Below, piece after piece: positions 40,833 to 48,908 of a stretch of DNA of 64,000 nucleotides (position 1 is the stretch's first letter; the number at the start of each line of letters is the position of its first letter). Below the pieces are notes generated by a model. That model did not search any database, was not told where the DNA came from, and worked only from the letters and a program-made list of their open reading frames with translations. The translations under genes were made by a program, and so were the position numbers. The DNA lies in contig NZ_CP095481.1 of the NCBI RefSeq assembly GCF_023023025.1, positions 1,798,001-1,862,000 on the forward strand. Reading direction: 5' to 3'. This DNA comes from Amycolatopsis sp. WQ 127309 (GTDB lineage: Bacteria; Actinomycetota; Actinomycetes; Mycobacteriales; Pseudonocardiaceae).

Positions 40833-40855
40833 CTGTCGTACCCCCGGAGTACACC
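40833..40855 (+). promoter_or_regulatory. RecA-independent DNA-damage (PafBC)-type promoter
   Basis: CTGTC at 40833-40837 and TACACC at 40850-40855 have the same spacing as the TTGTC...TANNNT pattern of mycobacterial PafBC (RecA-NDp) promoters. The GTG at 40863 follows the -10 by exactly 7 nt, which fits a leaderless transcript. The match is by eye and the central bases differ from the mycobacterial consensus. Confidence 0.4.
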
Positions 40856-40862
40856 TGAACGC

Positions 40863-42818
40863 GTGCGCAGATCCGCCGGACCACCCCAGGACACCCCGGA
40901 CTCGCCCCCGCTGATCGGGGTCGAGAACATGAAGATGCCCGAATGGGCGCGGGTCGACGAACGCGTGGCCGGCGCCGGGTTCGGGCGGGCCGTGCGCGCG
41001 TTGCCCGCCGCGATCGCCGTCGTGCTGCGGCTGGCGTGGCGGACATCGCCGCGGCTGACCCTGCTGGCCGGGGTGGTGCACGTCGTCTCCGGCTGCGTCA
41101 CCGCGTTCGGGCTGCTCGCCACCGCGAACGTCTTCACCGCGCTCCTCCAGCAGGGCCCGACCCCGGAGCGGGTCATGCAGTCGCTGCCCGCGATCGCCGT
41201 CGTCACCGGCTCGTACGCGGCGCGCGCGGTGCTCGACGCCGCGGTCGCCGCCGTCGAAGGCGCGCTGCGCCCGCAGGTCACCGCGGCGGCGGACGACGCG
41301 GTGACGGCGGCGGTCGTGCGCGTCGGGCTGATCGCCTTCGAAGACGCGGACTTCCGCGAGCTGGCCCGCCAAGGCGCGCGCTACGGCGTCCGCGCGATCG
41401 AGACCAGCCTGCGCCGGGTGGCGGACCTGACGTCGTCGGCGATCTCGCTCGCGGCGGCGATGCTCACGGCCGGGCTGCTCAACCCGTGGCTGGCGCCGGT
41501 CCTGCTGCTCGCGGCGGCGGCCGACGGCTGGTCCGCGGCGCGCGTGGCCAAGCTGAACTACCGGCACTTCCTCGACACGGTCGGGCGCAACATCCGCAAG
41601 TCGATCGTGGAGGAGGTCGCCACCTGGCGGTCGATGGCCCTCGAACGCCACGCGCTCACGCTCCAGGAGCCGCTGCTCGGTGAGTACCGGCGCATCTCGC
41701 GCAGCCTGACGCGCGAGGAGATCCGGCTCGCGCACCGCAGCAACCTGGTCCGCACGAGCGGGCGCGCCGCGGCCGGCCTCGGCACCGCCGTCGCCTACCT
41801 GGTGCTCGGCTGGCTGCTCTACGCCGGCGGGATGGAGCTGGCCCTGGCCGGCACCGCGGTGCTGGCGATGCGCACGGCGTCGACGGCGCTGTCGAACACC
41901 ATGCGCGCGGTCAACTCGCTGTACGAGGACTCGTTCTACATCGGGTTCTACAACCAGCTGCTGCTGGAGTCGGCGAAGCTGCGCCCGCCACCGACGGCGC
42001 TGACCGCACCCGCCGACCCGGCCGAGATCCGGCTCGAGGGCGTCACCTTCACCTACCCCGGCCAGAAGAAGCCGGCACTGCGGGACATCTCCCTGACGAT
42101 CCGGCGCGGCGAGGTGATCGCGCTCGTCGGCGAGAACGGCTCAGGCAAGACCACCCTCGGCAAGCTGCTGACCGGCCTCTACCCGCCGGACGAAGGCACC
42201 GTGCACTGGGACGACGTCGATCTCGCGCGGGCCAACCCGGAATCGGTGCACACGAACATCGCGGTGATCGCGCAGGAACCGGCGGAGTGGCCGATGACCG
42301 CGGCGAACAACATCACGGTCGGCCGCCTGGGCCGCCCCGACCCGGACCGCCGGGCGTGGCGCGAAGCGGTCGACCACTCCGGCGCCGGCGAGGTGATCGA
42401 TTCGTTGCCACGCCAGGAAAACACGGTGCTGTCGAAGAAGTTCGACGAAGGCCACGACCTGTCCGGCGGCCAGTGGCAACGCATGGGCATCGCCCGCGGC
42501 ATCTACCGCGACGCGTCGGTCCTGGTGGCCGACGAGCCGACCGCGGCCCTCGACGCCCGCGCCGAAGCGAAGGTGTTCGCGGGCCTGCAACACGCGAGCA
42601 CGTCGAGCCGCGGCCGCCGCACCACGGTCCTGGTGACCCACCGGCTGGCCAACATCAAGTCCGCGGACCGCATCCTGGTCCTGGAGAAGGGCCGGTTGAT
42701 CGAGGAGGGAACGCACGAGGACCTGATCCGCATCGGCGGGGTCTACCACGAGCTGTACGAGATCCAGGCCCGCGCCTACCGCACCGGCTCGGCCCGACCA
42801 GCCAAGCCCTCAGCCTGA
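40863..42818 (+). CDS. ABC exporter (transmembrane + ATPase half transporter)
   Basis: The protein has 651 residues from the leaderless GTG at 40863; an ATG at 40929 would give 629. An ABC-transporter membrane domain with about six helices (about 60-390) precedes the ATPase with Walker A GENGSGKTTLGK, Q-loop IAQEP, signature DLSGGQ, Walker B VLVADEPTAALD and the H-loop VTHRL. This is the multidrug/lipid/peptide exporter type acting as a homodimer. Substrate is unknown. The promoter resembles a DNA-damage-responsive type, so a stress-export role is possible. It is transcribed alone. Confidence 0.88.
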   Translation: MRRSAGPPQDTPDSPPLIGVENMKMPEWARVDERVAGAGFGRAVRALPAAIAVVLRLAWRTSPRLTLLAGVVHVVSGCVTAFGLLATANVFTALLQQGPTPERVMQSLPAIAVVTGSYAARAVLDAAVAAVEGALRPQVTAAADDAVTAAVVRVGLIAFEDADFRELARQGARYGVRAIETSLRRVADLTSSAISLAAAMLTAGLLNPWLAPVLLLAAAADGWSAARVAKLNYRHFLDTVGRNIRKSIVEEVATWRSMALERHALTLQEPLLGEYRRISRSLTREEIRLAHRSNLVRTSGRAAAGLGTAVAYLVLGWLLYAGGMELALAGTAVLAMRTASTALSNTMRAVNSLYEDSFYIGFYNQLLLESAKLRPPPTALTAPADPAEIRLEGVTFTYPGQKKPALRDISLTIRRGEVIALVGENGSGKTTLGKLLTGLYPPDEGTVHWDDVDLARANPESVHTNIAVIAQEPAEWPMTAANNITVGRLGRPDPDRRAWREAVDHSGAGEVIDSLPRQENTVLSKKFDEGHDLSGGQWQRMGIARGIYRDASVLVADEPTAALDARAEAKVFAGLQHASTSSRGRRTTVLVTHRLANIKSADRILVLEKGRLIEEGTHEDLIRIGGVYHELYEIQARAYRTGSARPAKPSA

Positions 42819-42842
42819 CCAGCTGCGCCCCCACCACACCGT

Positions 42843-42865
42843 GCCCCCACCACACCCAGGGGGGC
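42843..42865 (+). terminator. Terminator-like hairpin after the ABC exporter
   Basis: GCCCCC (42843-42848) pairs with GGGGGC (42860-42865). The 14-bp sequence GCCCCCACCACACC occurs twice in tandem (42827-42840, 42843-42856). A related CCCCACCAC...GGGGGG sequence lies near 5884-5908. Confidence 0.45.
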
Positions 42866-42921
42866 GTGCCCAGTTCCAGTTTATCGGCCACCCCCTCCTC
42901 GACCGGGTGACGCGGCAAATC

Positions 42922-42949
42922 TGTGGACAACCGGACCCGATGTGGACAA
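42922..42949 (-). promoter_or_regulatory. Two perfect DnaA-box nonamers, 19 bp apart
   Basis: TGTGGACAA occurs at 42922-42930 and 42941-42949, the reverse complement of the TTGTCCACA DnaA box. They share orientation and are offset by 19 bp, nearly two helical turns. They lie upstream of the WS/DGAT gene. DnaA titration or control of this transcript is possible. Confidence 0.45.
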
Positions 42950-43088
42950 CTCGCCGCGCCACGACAACACGCCACGAAAACGTTTGTCGCGACAGAGCCA
43001 TCTGAGCTGCACCCCCGCACCCTCCTAGCGGATTTACGCCCGTCACCCCGCCGGGCAGACTGGCCTGCCGAGTCCCCGAGGAGGCCCG

Positions 43089-44564
43089 ATGCGCCAGCTC
43101 ACCGCCCTGGACGTGCAGTTCCTCAACGCCGAGTCGACCACCACCACCGGGCACGTCGGCGGGCTGTCGATCCTCGATCCGGCCACCGCGCCGGGCGGCA
43201 CCGTGACCGTCGACGACCTGCGGGAGCTCATCGGCTCGCGGCTGCACCTGGCCAAGCCCCTGCGGTGGCGGCTGCTGCCGGTGCCGCTCGGGCTCGACCA
43301 CCCCTACTGGATCGACGATCCCGAGTTCGACCTCGAGTACCACGTCCGCGAGATCGCGCTGCCCGCGCCGGGAGACGAACGGCAGCTCGCCGAGCAGATC
43401 GCGCGGCTCACCGCGCGGCCGCTCGACCGGCGGCGGCCGCTCTGGGAGGCCTACCTGGTGCAGGGCCTGCGCGACGGCAACGTCGCCGTCTACACGAAGG
43501 TGCACCACAGCGCGATCGACGGCGTCTCCGGGGCCGAGCTGATCGGCGTCCTCATGGACGTCACCCCCGAGCCGCGCCGGGTGAACCCGCCCGGGGAGCC
43601 ACGAACAGACGACATCCCGACACCCGTCGAACTCGCGCTCAACGGCGTGAAACGGCTCGCGCTGCACCCCGTCAAGGCTGCGCTGCAGGTGCCGAAGCTG
43701 CTCCAGCACATCGACGAGGTGCCCGGCCTCGCCCGCTATCCCGGCGTCGGGCTGCTCGCGAAGGCCGGCAGCGTGCTCAACCGCGTCACCCGCCAAGGCG
43801 CCGGACGCCACGAGGCCGACCGGCCGCGGCTGGTCGCGCCGGCCACGCCGTTCAACGGCCCGATCGGCCCGCACCGCCGGTTCGCGTACGGCTCGCTGCC
43901 GCTCGACGAGGTCAAGCGGGTCAAGAACACCTTCGGCGTCACGGTGAACGACGTCGTGATGGCGCTGTGCGCGACCGTCATGCGCCGGTGGCTCGTCGAC
44001 CACGACGCGCTGCCGGACCAGCCGCTCGTGACGCTGGTTCCGCTGTCGGTGCGCACGCCCGAGCAGGCGAAGGACGCCGGGAACCAGGTGTCGGTGATGC
44101 TGGCGCCGCTGCCGACGCACCTCGCGGACCCCGCCGCACGGCTGGCCGAGGTCACCAGCGCGATGGTCGCCGCGAAGCAGCGGTACCAGCCGCTGCCGGC
44201 GTCGTGGCTGGTCGACTTCAGCGGGATGCTCCCGGCCGCTCTCGGCGGGCTCGCCGCCCGCGCCACCATGAAGTACCTCGGCGCGACCACGCCGGTCGTC
44301 AACCTCGTCGTGTCGAACGTCCCGGGCGCGCAAGTGCCGCTCTACCTGGCCGGCGCCCGGCTGCTCGCCAACTACCCGGTGTCCGCGATCACCGACGCGA
44401 GTGGCGGGCTGAACATCACCGTGATGTCCTACGACGGCAAGCTGGACTTCGGGCTCGTCGCGTGCCGCGAGCTGATCCCGGACGTCTGGGACCTGATCGA
44501 CCACCTGCACGACGCGCTGGCCGAGCTCACCAAGCTGGCCGCCGAGCACACCCGGGAGGCCTGA
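43089..44564 (+). CDS. Wax ester synthase/diacylglycerol acyltransferase (WS/DGAT)
   Basis: The 491-residue bifunctional acyltransferase makes wax esters or triacylglycerol at the membrane. It shows the catalytic HHSAIDG motif (HHxxxDG, residues 139-145), the N-terminal LTALDVQFLNAES, the NDVVMALCATVMRRWL helix and the C-terminal VVNLVVSNVPGAQVPLY region. Length is normal for actinobacterial Tgs proteins. The stop overlaps the hydrolase ATG (TGATG), so the two are co-translated, suggesting a lipid-handling operon. Confidence 0.92.
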   Translation: MRQLTALDVQFLNAESTTTTGHVGGLSILDPATAPGGTVTVDDLRELIGSRLHLAKPLRWRLLPVPLGLDHPYWIDDPEFDLEYHVREIALPAPGDERQLAEQIARLTARPLDRRRPLWEAYLVQGLRDGNVAVYTKVHHSAIDGVSGAELIGVLMDVTPEPRRVNPPGEPRTDDIPTPVELALNGVKRLALHPVKAALQVPKLLQHIDEVPGLARYPGVGLLAKAGSVLNRVTRQGAGRHEADRPRLVAPATPFNGPIGPHRRFAYGSLPLDEVKRVKNTFGVTVNDVVMALCATVMRRWLVDHDALPDQPLVTLVPLSVRTPEQAKDAGNQVSVMLAPLPTHLADPAARLAEVTSAMVAAKQRYQPLPASWLVDFSGMLPAALGGLAARATMKYLGATTPVVNLVVSNVPGAQVPLYLAGARLLANYPVSAITDASGGLNITVMSYDGKLDFGLVACRELIPDVWDLIDHLHDALAELTKLAAEHTREA

Positions 44565-45439
44565 TGGCGGAGCGCGTCGCGGCGGTCAACGGCGTCGAGC
44601 TGTGCCACGAGACGTTCGGCGACGCGGGCGGGCGGCCGCTGCTGCTCGTGATGGGGCTCGGCGCGCCGATGATCTGGTGGGACGAGGAGTTCTGCGATTC
44701 CCTTGCCGCGCAAGGCTTCCACGTGATCCGCTTCGACAACCGCGACTCCGGGCGGTCGAGCCGGATGCGTGGCCAGGCCAACCTCGCGCAGGCGTACCTG
44801 CTGCGCGTCGCGCCGTACTCGCTCGCCGACATGGCCGCCGACGCCGCCGGGCTGCTGGACCACCTCGGCGTTCCGGCGGCGCACGTCGCCGGCGCGTCGA
44901 TGGGCGGGATGATCGCGCAGACGCTGGCGATCCGGTACCCGTCGCGGGTGCTTTCGCTGACGTCGATCATGTCGACCACCGGGAGCCGGCTGGTCGGCCG
45001 CCCGAGCCCGAAGGCGATGTCGATGCTGCTCGGCGCCCGGCCGCGCGACCGCGCCGAGTACGTCGAGCTGGCGGTCCGGACGTTCCGCGTGATCGGCTCG
45101 CCGGGCTACCCCTTCGACGAGGCCCGGATGCGCGAGCGGGCCGAGCGGACGTTCGACCGCGGCGTCCACCCGGGCGGCACGGTCCGCCAGCTCGCGGCGA
45201 TCGTGGCCGACCGCGACCGGACGCCGAAGCTGCGCAAGGTGCGCGTGCCGGCCCTGGTGGTGCACGGATCGCGGGACCCGCTGGTCCACGTCTCCGGCGG
45301 CCGCGCGACGGCCCGCGCGATCCCGGGCGCCGACCTCGACATCGTCCCCGGCATGGGCCACGACCTGCCCCGCGCGGTCTGGCCCCGGGTGGTCGCAGGC
45401 ATCACCCGCATCGCCGACCGAGCCAAAGTAACCACCTGA
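44564..45439 (+). CDS. Alpha/beta-fold hydrolase
   Basis: The 291-residue protein has the oxyanion region LVMGLGAPMIWWD, the nucleophile elbow AGASMGGM with Ser112, the acid in VVHGSRDPLV and His in PGMGHDLPR. It resembles the lipase/esterase and aclacinomycin-methylesterase-like branch often found with WS/DGAT genes. It is translationally coupled to WS/DGAT, so a lipase or acylglycerol hydrolase role is plausible. The substrate cannot be told from sequence. Confidence 0.85.
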   Translation: MAERVAAVNGVELCHETFGDAGGRPLLLVMGLGAPMIWWDEEFCDSLAAQGFHVIRFDNRDSGRSSRMRGQANLAQAYLLRVAPYSLADMAADAAGLLDHLGVPAAHVAGASMGGMIAQTLAIRYPSRVLSLTSIMSTTGSRLVGRPSPKAMSMLLGARPRDRAEYVELAVRTFRVIGSPGYPFDEARMRERAERTFDRGVHPGGTVRQLAAIVADRDRTPKLRKVRVPALVVHGSRDPLVHVSGGRATARAIPGADLDIVPGMGHDLPRAVWPRVVAGITRIADRAKVTT

Positions 45440-45560
45440 CCCGCACCCGGCGGGTTGGTTCACGTACTCAGGCAGTCGGCTCACGTGTCTGGACGGTCGG
45501 CTCGCCGTGCTCAGACAGTCGGGCCGACCCTTCAGGTACGCCAGTTCGCTGGGCCGGTTC

Positions 45561-45644
45561 GCGTAACTCACGTGATCCGGGACGTGACTCGCGTGATTGA
45601 GGGCGTGACTCGCGTGATTGGGCGCGTGTCTCGCGTGATTGGAG
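45561..45644 (+). repeat. Four tandem 21-bp units
   Basis: Units start at 45561, 45582, 45603 and 45624 and vary around CGTGACTCGCGTGATTGRGG. The preceding 45468-45540 has weaker related repeats (CAGTCGG, CTCACGTG). Because 21 bp is seven codons, an open frame here reads a heptad-like VTRVI repeat. I see no start signal and treat it as intergenic repeat between convergent genes. Confidence 0.7.
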
Positions 45645-45657
45645 GGGCATCACGGGG

Positions 45658-46419
45658 TTAGGCGGAGAGGGTTACTGAGCCTAGGTGGGAGAAGTGGGCC
45701 GCTACTCGGGAACCCGGGTTGAGCGGGACTGCGTCTGTCATGCCGCCTGTCAGGACCAGCCAGCCCGGCTCCAAGGCCAGGCCGCGGGTCGCCAGGGTGT
45801 TCGCGGCCAGGGCCAGGGCCTCCGCTGGGTGGCCTTGGACCGCTGCGCCCGTCGCTGTGTCGACGATCTGGCCGTCGACCTCCAGGAGGGCCGCTTCCAG
45901 GGTGAGGTCCAGGGCAGAAGGTGAGAGGCCGATCGGGCCCAGGGTGAAGTGAGACGACGAGCCGTTGTCCGCGACCGCGTCCGGGAGGGTGAAGCGGTAG
46001 TCCGCGTAGCGGCTGTCGATGATCTCCATCCCGCCGTAGACCCGGTCGACGGCGGCCAGCGCCGTCGCCGCGGTGACGCCGGGGCCGGACAGCCGACGGC
46101 CCAGCACGAAGACCAGCTCCGGCTCCGCGCGCGGGTGGAGCAGCGAAGACGACGGCACGGGCACCCCCGCGGGCAGCACCATCGCGTCGGTCAGCCAGGC
46201 CAGCAACGGCGAGTCGATGCCCATCCGCTGCTGCTTCGCCCGGGACGTCAGGCCCAGCTTGACGCCGATCAGCGTCTCGCCGCGGGCCCGGCGCTGGCGC
46301 AGGGCCTCGTCCTGGATCGCGTACGCCGTGTCGACGTCGAGGTCCGGCCAGTCCGCCGAGAGCGGCGGGCGCTCCGACTCCGTGGCCAGCAGGGCGGCCG
46401 CCGCTTCGCGCACGTTCAT
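45658..46419 (-). CDS. 4-oxalocrotonate decarboxylase / 2-hydroxypentadienoate hydratase family
   Basis: The 253-residue protein belongs to the hydratase/decarboxylase (FAH-like fold) family. It has IGVKLGLTSRAKQQRMGIDSP near residue 50, the metal-site Glu pair in RAEPELVFVLGRRL and the EIIDSRYADYRF segment. It is coupled to a close paralogue upstream by an ATGA overlap; such pairs are dmpE/dmpH-like hydratase and decarboxylase of the catechol meta-cleavage route. This member is the likelier decarboxylase, but the two cannot be separated firmly. Confidence 0.8.
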   Translation of the reverse strand: MNVREAAAALLATESERPPLSADWPDLDVDTAYAIQDEALRQRRARGETLIGVKLGLTSRAKQQRMGIDSPLLAWLTDAMVLPAGVPVPSSSLLHPRAEPELVFVLGRRLSGPGVTAATALAAVDRVYGGMEIIDSRYADYRFTLPDAVADNGSSSHFTLGPIGLSPSALDLTLEAALLEVDGQIVDTATGAAVQGHPAEALALAANTLATRGLALEPGWLVLTGGMTDAVPLNPGSRVAAHFSHLGSVTLSA

Positions 46420-47213
46420 GATTCCTCCGAAGGGGCGAACACCGCGGTGACGCTGCCGATGCCGGCGATGGTGGCGACGACCGTGTCGCCCGGCGACACC
46501 GGGATCGCGCGGGTCATCGAGCCCGGCAGCACGACGTGCCCGGGTTCCAGCGTGACGCCCAGCGGGCCGACCGTGTTCGCCAGCCACACCAGCGAGTTCA
46601 ACGGCGACCCGAGCACCGCACCGCCCGCGCCGGTCGCCGCGATCGACCCGTTCTGGTAGAGCACACAACCGGCCAGCCGCAGGTCTACCGCACCCAGCGC
46701 CGTCGGGCTGCTGCCCAGCACCACGCCGCCGGACGACGCGTTGTCCGCGATCGTGTCGAACAGCGTGATCTTCCAGTCCTGGATCCGCGAGTCGACGATC
46801 TCCAGCGACGGCAGCACAAAATCAACCGCTCGCACGGCGTCGGCGACGGTGACGCCGGGGCCGCGCAACGCCGACCCGAGCACGAACGCGATCTCCGGCT
46901 CGATCCGCGGCTGCAGGAACGCCGACGTCGGGATCGGCTGGTGCTCGAGGTGGAACATGCTGCCGGTCAGGTGCCCGTAGTCGGGCTGGTCGACGCCCAT
47001 CTGCCGCTGCATCGCCGCCGACGCGAGGCCGACCTTGTGCCCGCGGACGGCGTCACCCGCGGCCGTCCAGTGCCGCACCTGCTCCTGCTGGATCCGGTAG
47101 GCGTCCTCGACGGTCGCCTCCGGGAAGGTCTTGATCAGCGGCTCGATCGGCTCGCGCGTCGCGTAGGCCCCGGCCAGAACGGCGGCGGCCTCCTGCACTC
47201 TGCTGGCGTCCAC
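46416..47213 (-). CDS. 2-keto-4-pentenoate hydratase family protein
   Basis: The 265-residue protein has the family segments GHKVGLASAAMQRQMGVDQP, RIEPEIAFVLG (metal Glu pair) and EIVDSRIQDWKI. It would hydrate 2-hydroxypenta-2,4-dienoate to 4-hydroxy-2-oxovalerate after meta ring cleavage. The GTG at 47213 gives normal length; the frame stays open further upstream into the promoter. It is the first gene of the pair and divergent from a VOC gene, with the shared 23-bp motif between them. Aldolase and aldehyde dehydrogenase genes of the route are not in the window. Confidence 0.82.
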   Translation of the reverse strand: MDASRVQEAAAVLAGAYATREPIEPLIKTFPEATVEDAYRIQQEQVRHWTAAGDAVRGHKVGLASAAMQRQMGVDQPDYGHLTGSMFHLEHQPIPTSAFLQPRIEPEIAFVLGSALRGPGVTVADAVRAVDFVLPSLEIVDSRIQDWKITLFDTIADNASSGGVVLGSSPTALGAVDLRLAGCVLYQNGSIAATGAGGAVLGSPLNSLVWLANTVGPLGVTLEPGHVVLPGSMTRAIPVSPGDTVVATIAGIGSVTAVFAPSEES

Positions 47214-47286
47214 GCTCGGGAACTCTGCCCTCGGCGGCAGCCGCACACAAGCCCGGGTGTTCCACCCAGCGGAACTCTCGCCAGAC

Positions 47287-47309
47287 AACCTCTTGCGCGA
47301 GAGATAAAT
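47287..47309. promoter_or_regulatory. Putative MarR operator shared with 26380-26402
   Basis: The 23-bp stretch matches the dioxygenase/MarR control region at 19 of 23 positions. It contains CTCTTGCGCGAGAG (47290-47303), an imperfect palindrome. It lies between the divergent hydratase and VOC genes. Confidence 0.45.
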
Positions 47310-47353
47310 CGAGCGTAGCTTTGACACCACCACCGAGAAGGGACGTGAAGGAC

Positions 47354-47857
47354 ATGGCACCGACACAGGCCGAGGTCACCAAGCTCGCCGAGGTCCGTGA
47401 CGAGCTGCGCGAGCGCCACCTGCGCCCGGCCGCCGACCGGCCCGAAACCAACGGCCGCGGCATCCACCACACCGCGCTGATCTCCAGCGACGTCGAGCGG
47501 ACCATCGGGTTCTACCAGGACATCCTCGGCTTCCCGCTCACCGAGCTGATCGAGAACCGCGACTACCCCGGCTCCAGCCACTTCTTCTTCGACGTCGGCA
47601 ACGGCAACGCGGTCGCCTTCTTCGACCTGCCCGGCCTGGACCTCGGCCCGTACGCGGAGGTCCTCGGCGGACTGCACCACCTCGCGCTGTCCGTCACGCC
47701 GGAGCGGTGGAGCGTCATCAAGGACAAGCTCGACGAAGCCGGCGTGCAGTACCTGCTCGAGAGCGAGACGTCGATCTACCTGGCCGACCCCGACGGCGCC
47801 CGCGTCGAGCTGATCTCCGACCCGCTGGGCGAGATGTACGGCGAGAAGATCGGCTGA
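47354..47857 (+). CDS. VOC-family protein (glyoxalase/extradiol dioxygenase-like)
   Basis: The 167-residue single VOC protein has ligand candidates His in GIHHTALISSDVERTIGFYQ, His in GLHHLALSV and Glu in DGARVELISDPLG. One chain has two half modules. It may be a small extradiol dioxygenase or isomerase acting with the divergent hydratase/decarboxylase pair. GAAGG lies just before the ATG at 47354. A short in-frame upstream extension is unlikely. Confidence 0.78.
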   Translation: MAPTQAEVTKLAEVRDELRERHLRPAADRPETNGRGIHHTALISSDVERTIGFYQDILGFPLTELIENRDYPGSSHFFFDVGNGNAVAFFDLPGLDLGPYAEVLGGLHHLALSVTPERWSVIKDKLDEAGVQYLLESETSIYLADPDGARVELISDPLGEMYGEKIG

Positions 47858-47913
47858 AAGCGTGGTCTGGACGTCGCGGGCGATCTACCCTGTCCGCGAC
47901 GTCTGGAGGTCCG

Positions 47914-48483
47914 ATGGCCGATTGGTCGCTTTCCCGCGCGAAGGCCCGGCTCGACCGCCGTGAGCACCTCGACGAGCTCACCGCCCGCACCCGGTTCGAG
48001 GTGCGGCTGCACCTGAACGAGCCCGCGGAGTACGGCAGCTACGACGACGTGGAGAGCATCTTCGCGATCGGTCACGACGAGTGCGCCGCGTTGCTCGCGC
48101 ACCGCCGCGTCCTCCCGCTGTGGGAACGGCTGCTGCTCGCCCGCTACGCCCGGCGGCTGCACGGCAAGGCGATCACCCGCAGCGTCGGCGCGGTCCCCAG
48201 CGGGGCGTCCGGGATCGCGCGCGCCTTCGGGGCCGAGATCCTCGAACTCGCCCCCGACTCCGGCGACACCGGCGCCAAGTACGACCTGCAGGGCCGCGGC
48301 CTGCTGACGGTGTTCCGCATCGCCGTCGGCGCCAAGGGCGAGGCGTGGCCGGACCGGCACGAGGTGTCGACGACGTCCGCGCGCAACATCCTGACCTGCT
48401 GCGCGACGTTCGCCCACCGGAAGCCGTGGCACGTGCTCTGGCCCGTCTACCGCGTCCGCGGCCTGCGGCTCTGGAAGCTTTGA
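47914..48483 (+). CDS. Uncharacterised protein
   Basis: The 189-residue basic protein has no family I recognise. The N-terminal 70 residues are charged and helical (SRAKARLDRREHLDELTART). The middle has a Gly-rich VPSGASGIARAFGAEILEL that might bind a nucleotide or cofactor. The C-terminus ends in aromatic/basic residues (WHVLWPVYRVRGLRLWKL). There is no signal peptide. CTGGAGG precedes the ATG. It lies between the VOC and CoA-binding genes on the same strand. Confidence 0.6.
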   Translation: MADWSLSRAKARLDRREHLDELTARTRFEVRLHLNEPAEYGSYDDVESIFAIGHDECAALLAHRRVLPLWERLLLARYARRLHGKAITRSVGAVPSGASGIARAFGAEILELAPDSGDTGAKYDLQGRGLLTVFRIAVGAKGEAWPDRHEVSTTSARNILTCCATFAHRKPWHVLWPVYRVRGLRLWKL

Positions 48484-48506
48484 CGCACGCCGGGCGTTCC
48501 ACCCGC

Positions 48507-48908
48507 ATGAACGCTGAAGAGATCTTGGCGAACGCGAAGACGATCGCGGTCGTCGGCCTGAGCCGCGACCCGGCCAAGGCCGCGCACGGCGTGCCGGCGG
48601 TGCTGCAGGCCCACGGCTTCCGCATCATCCCGGTCCACCCGACCGCGACCGAGCTGCTCGGAGAGAAGGTCTACCGGTCCTTGAAGGACATCCCCGAGCC
48701 GGTCGACCTGGTCGACGTCTTCCGCCCGTCCGCCGAGGCGCCGGGGATCGCGCGCGACGCCGTCGAGATCGGCGCCAAGGCATTGTGGCTGCAGCAGGGC
48801 ATCACCTCCGCCGAGGCGCGCCGCATCGCCGAGGAGGGCGGGCTGGAGTTCGTGCAGAACCGCTGCACCGCGGTGGTCCGCGCGACAGCGTCGATCTCGA
48901 AGAGCTAG
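48507..48908 (+). CDS. CoA-binding domain protein (YccU-like)
   Basis: The 133-residue Rossmann-fold protein has ILANAKTIAVVGLSRDPAKA at the start (nucleotide-binding loop), VDLVDVFRPSAEAPGIA in the middle and ALWLQQGITSAEA near the end. It is the complete length of the single-domain CoA_binding_2/YccU family, whose physiological role is not established. Its stop overlaps that of the convergent NHL gene (TAG at 48906-48908). Confidence 0.85.
   Translation: MNAEEILANAKTIAVVGLSRDPAKAAHGVPAVLQAHGFRIIPVHPTATELLGEKVYRSLKDIPEPVDLVDVFRPSAEAPGIARDAVEIGAKALWLQQGITSAEARRIAEEGGLEFVQNRCTAVVRATASISKS

Larger units (their letters stand above)
40563..40862. other. 300-bp gap: terminator, then promoter of the ABC exporter
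   Basis: No gene was seen. It holds the terminator hairpin at 40564-40613 and the promoter at 40833-40855. An open frame through it has no start signal. Confidence 0.5.

Noticed and set aside
42922..42949. Chromosomal origin of replication
   Set aside because: There are only two boxes, no AT-rich unwinding region, and no dnaA, dnaN, gyrB or parAB genes nearby.
45455..45661. 68-codon frame with VTRVI heptads as a coiled-coil gene
   Set aside because: It is explained by a 21-bp tandem repeat. No start signal was seen, and it lies between convergent genes.
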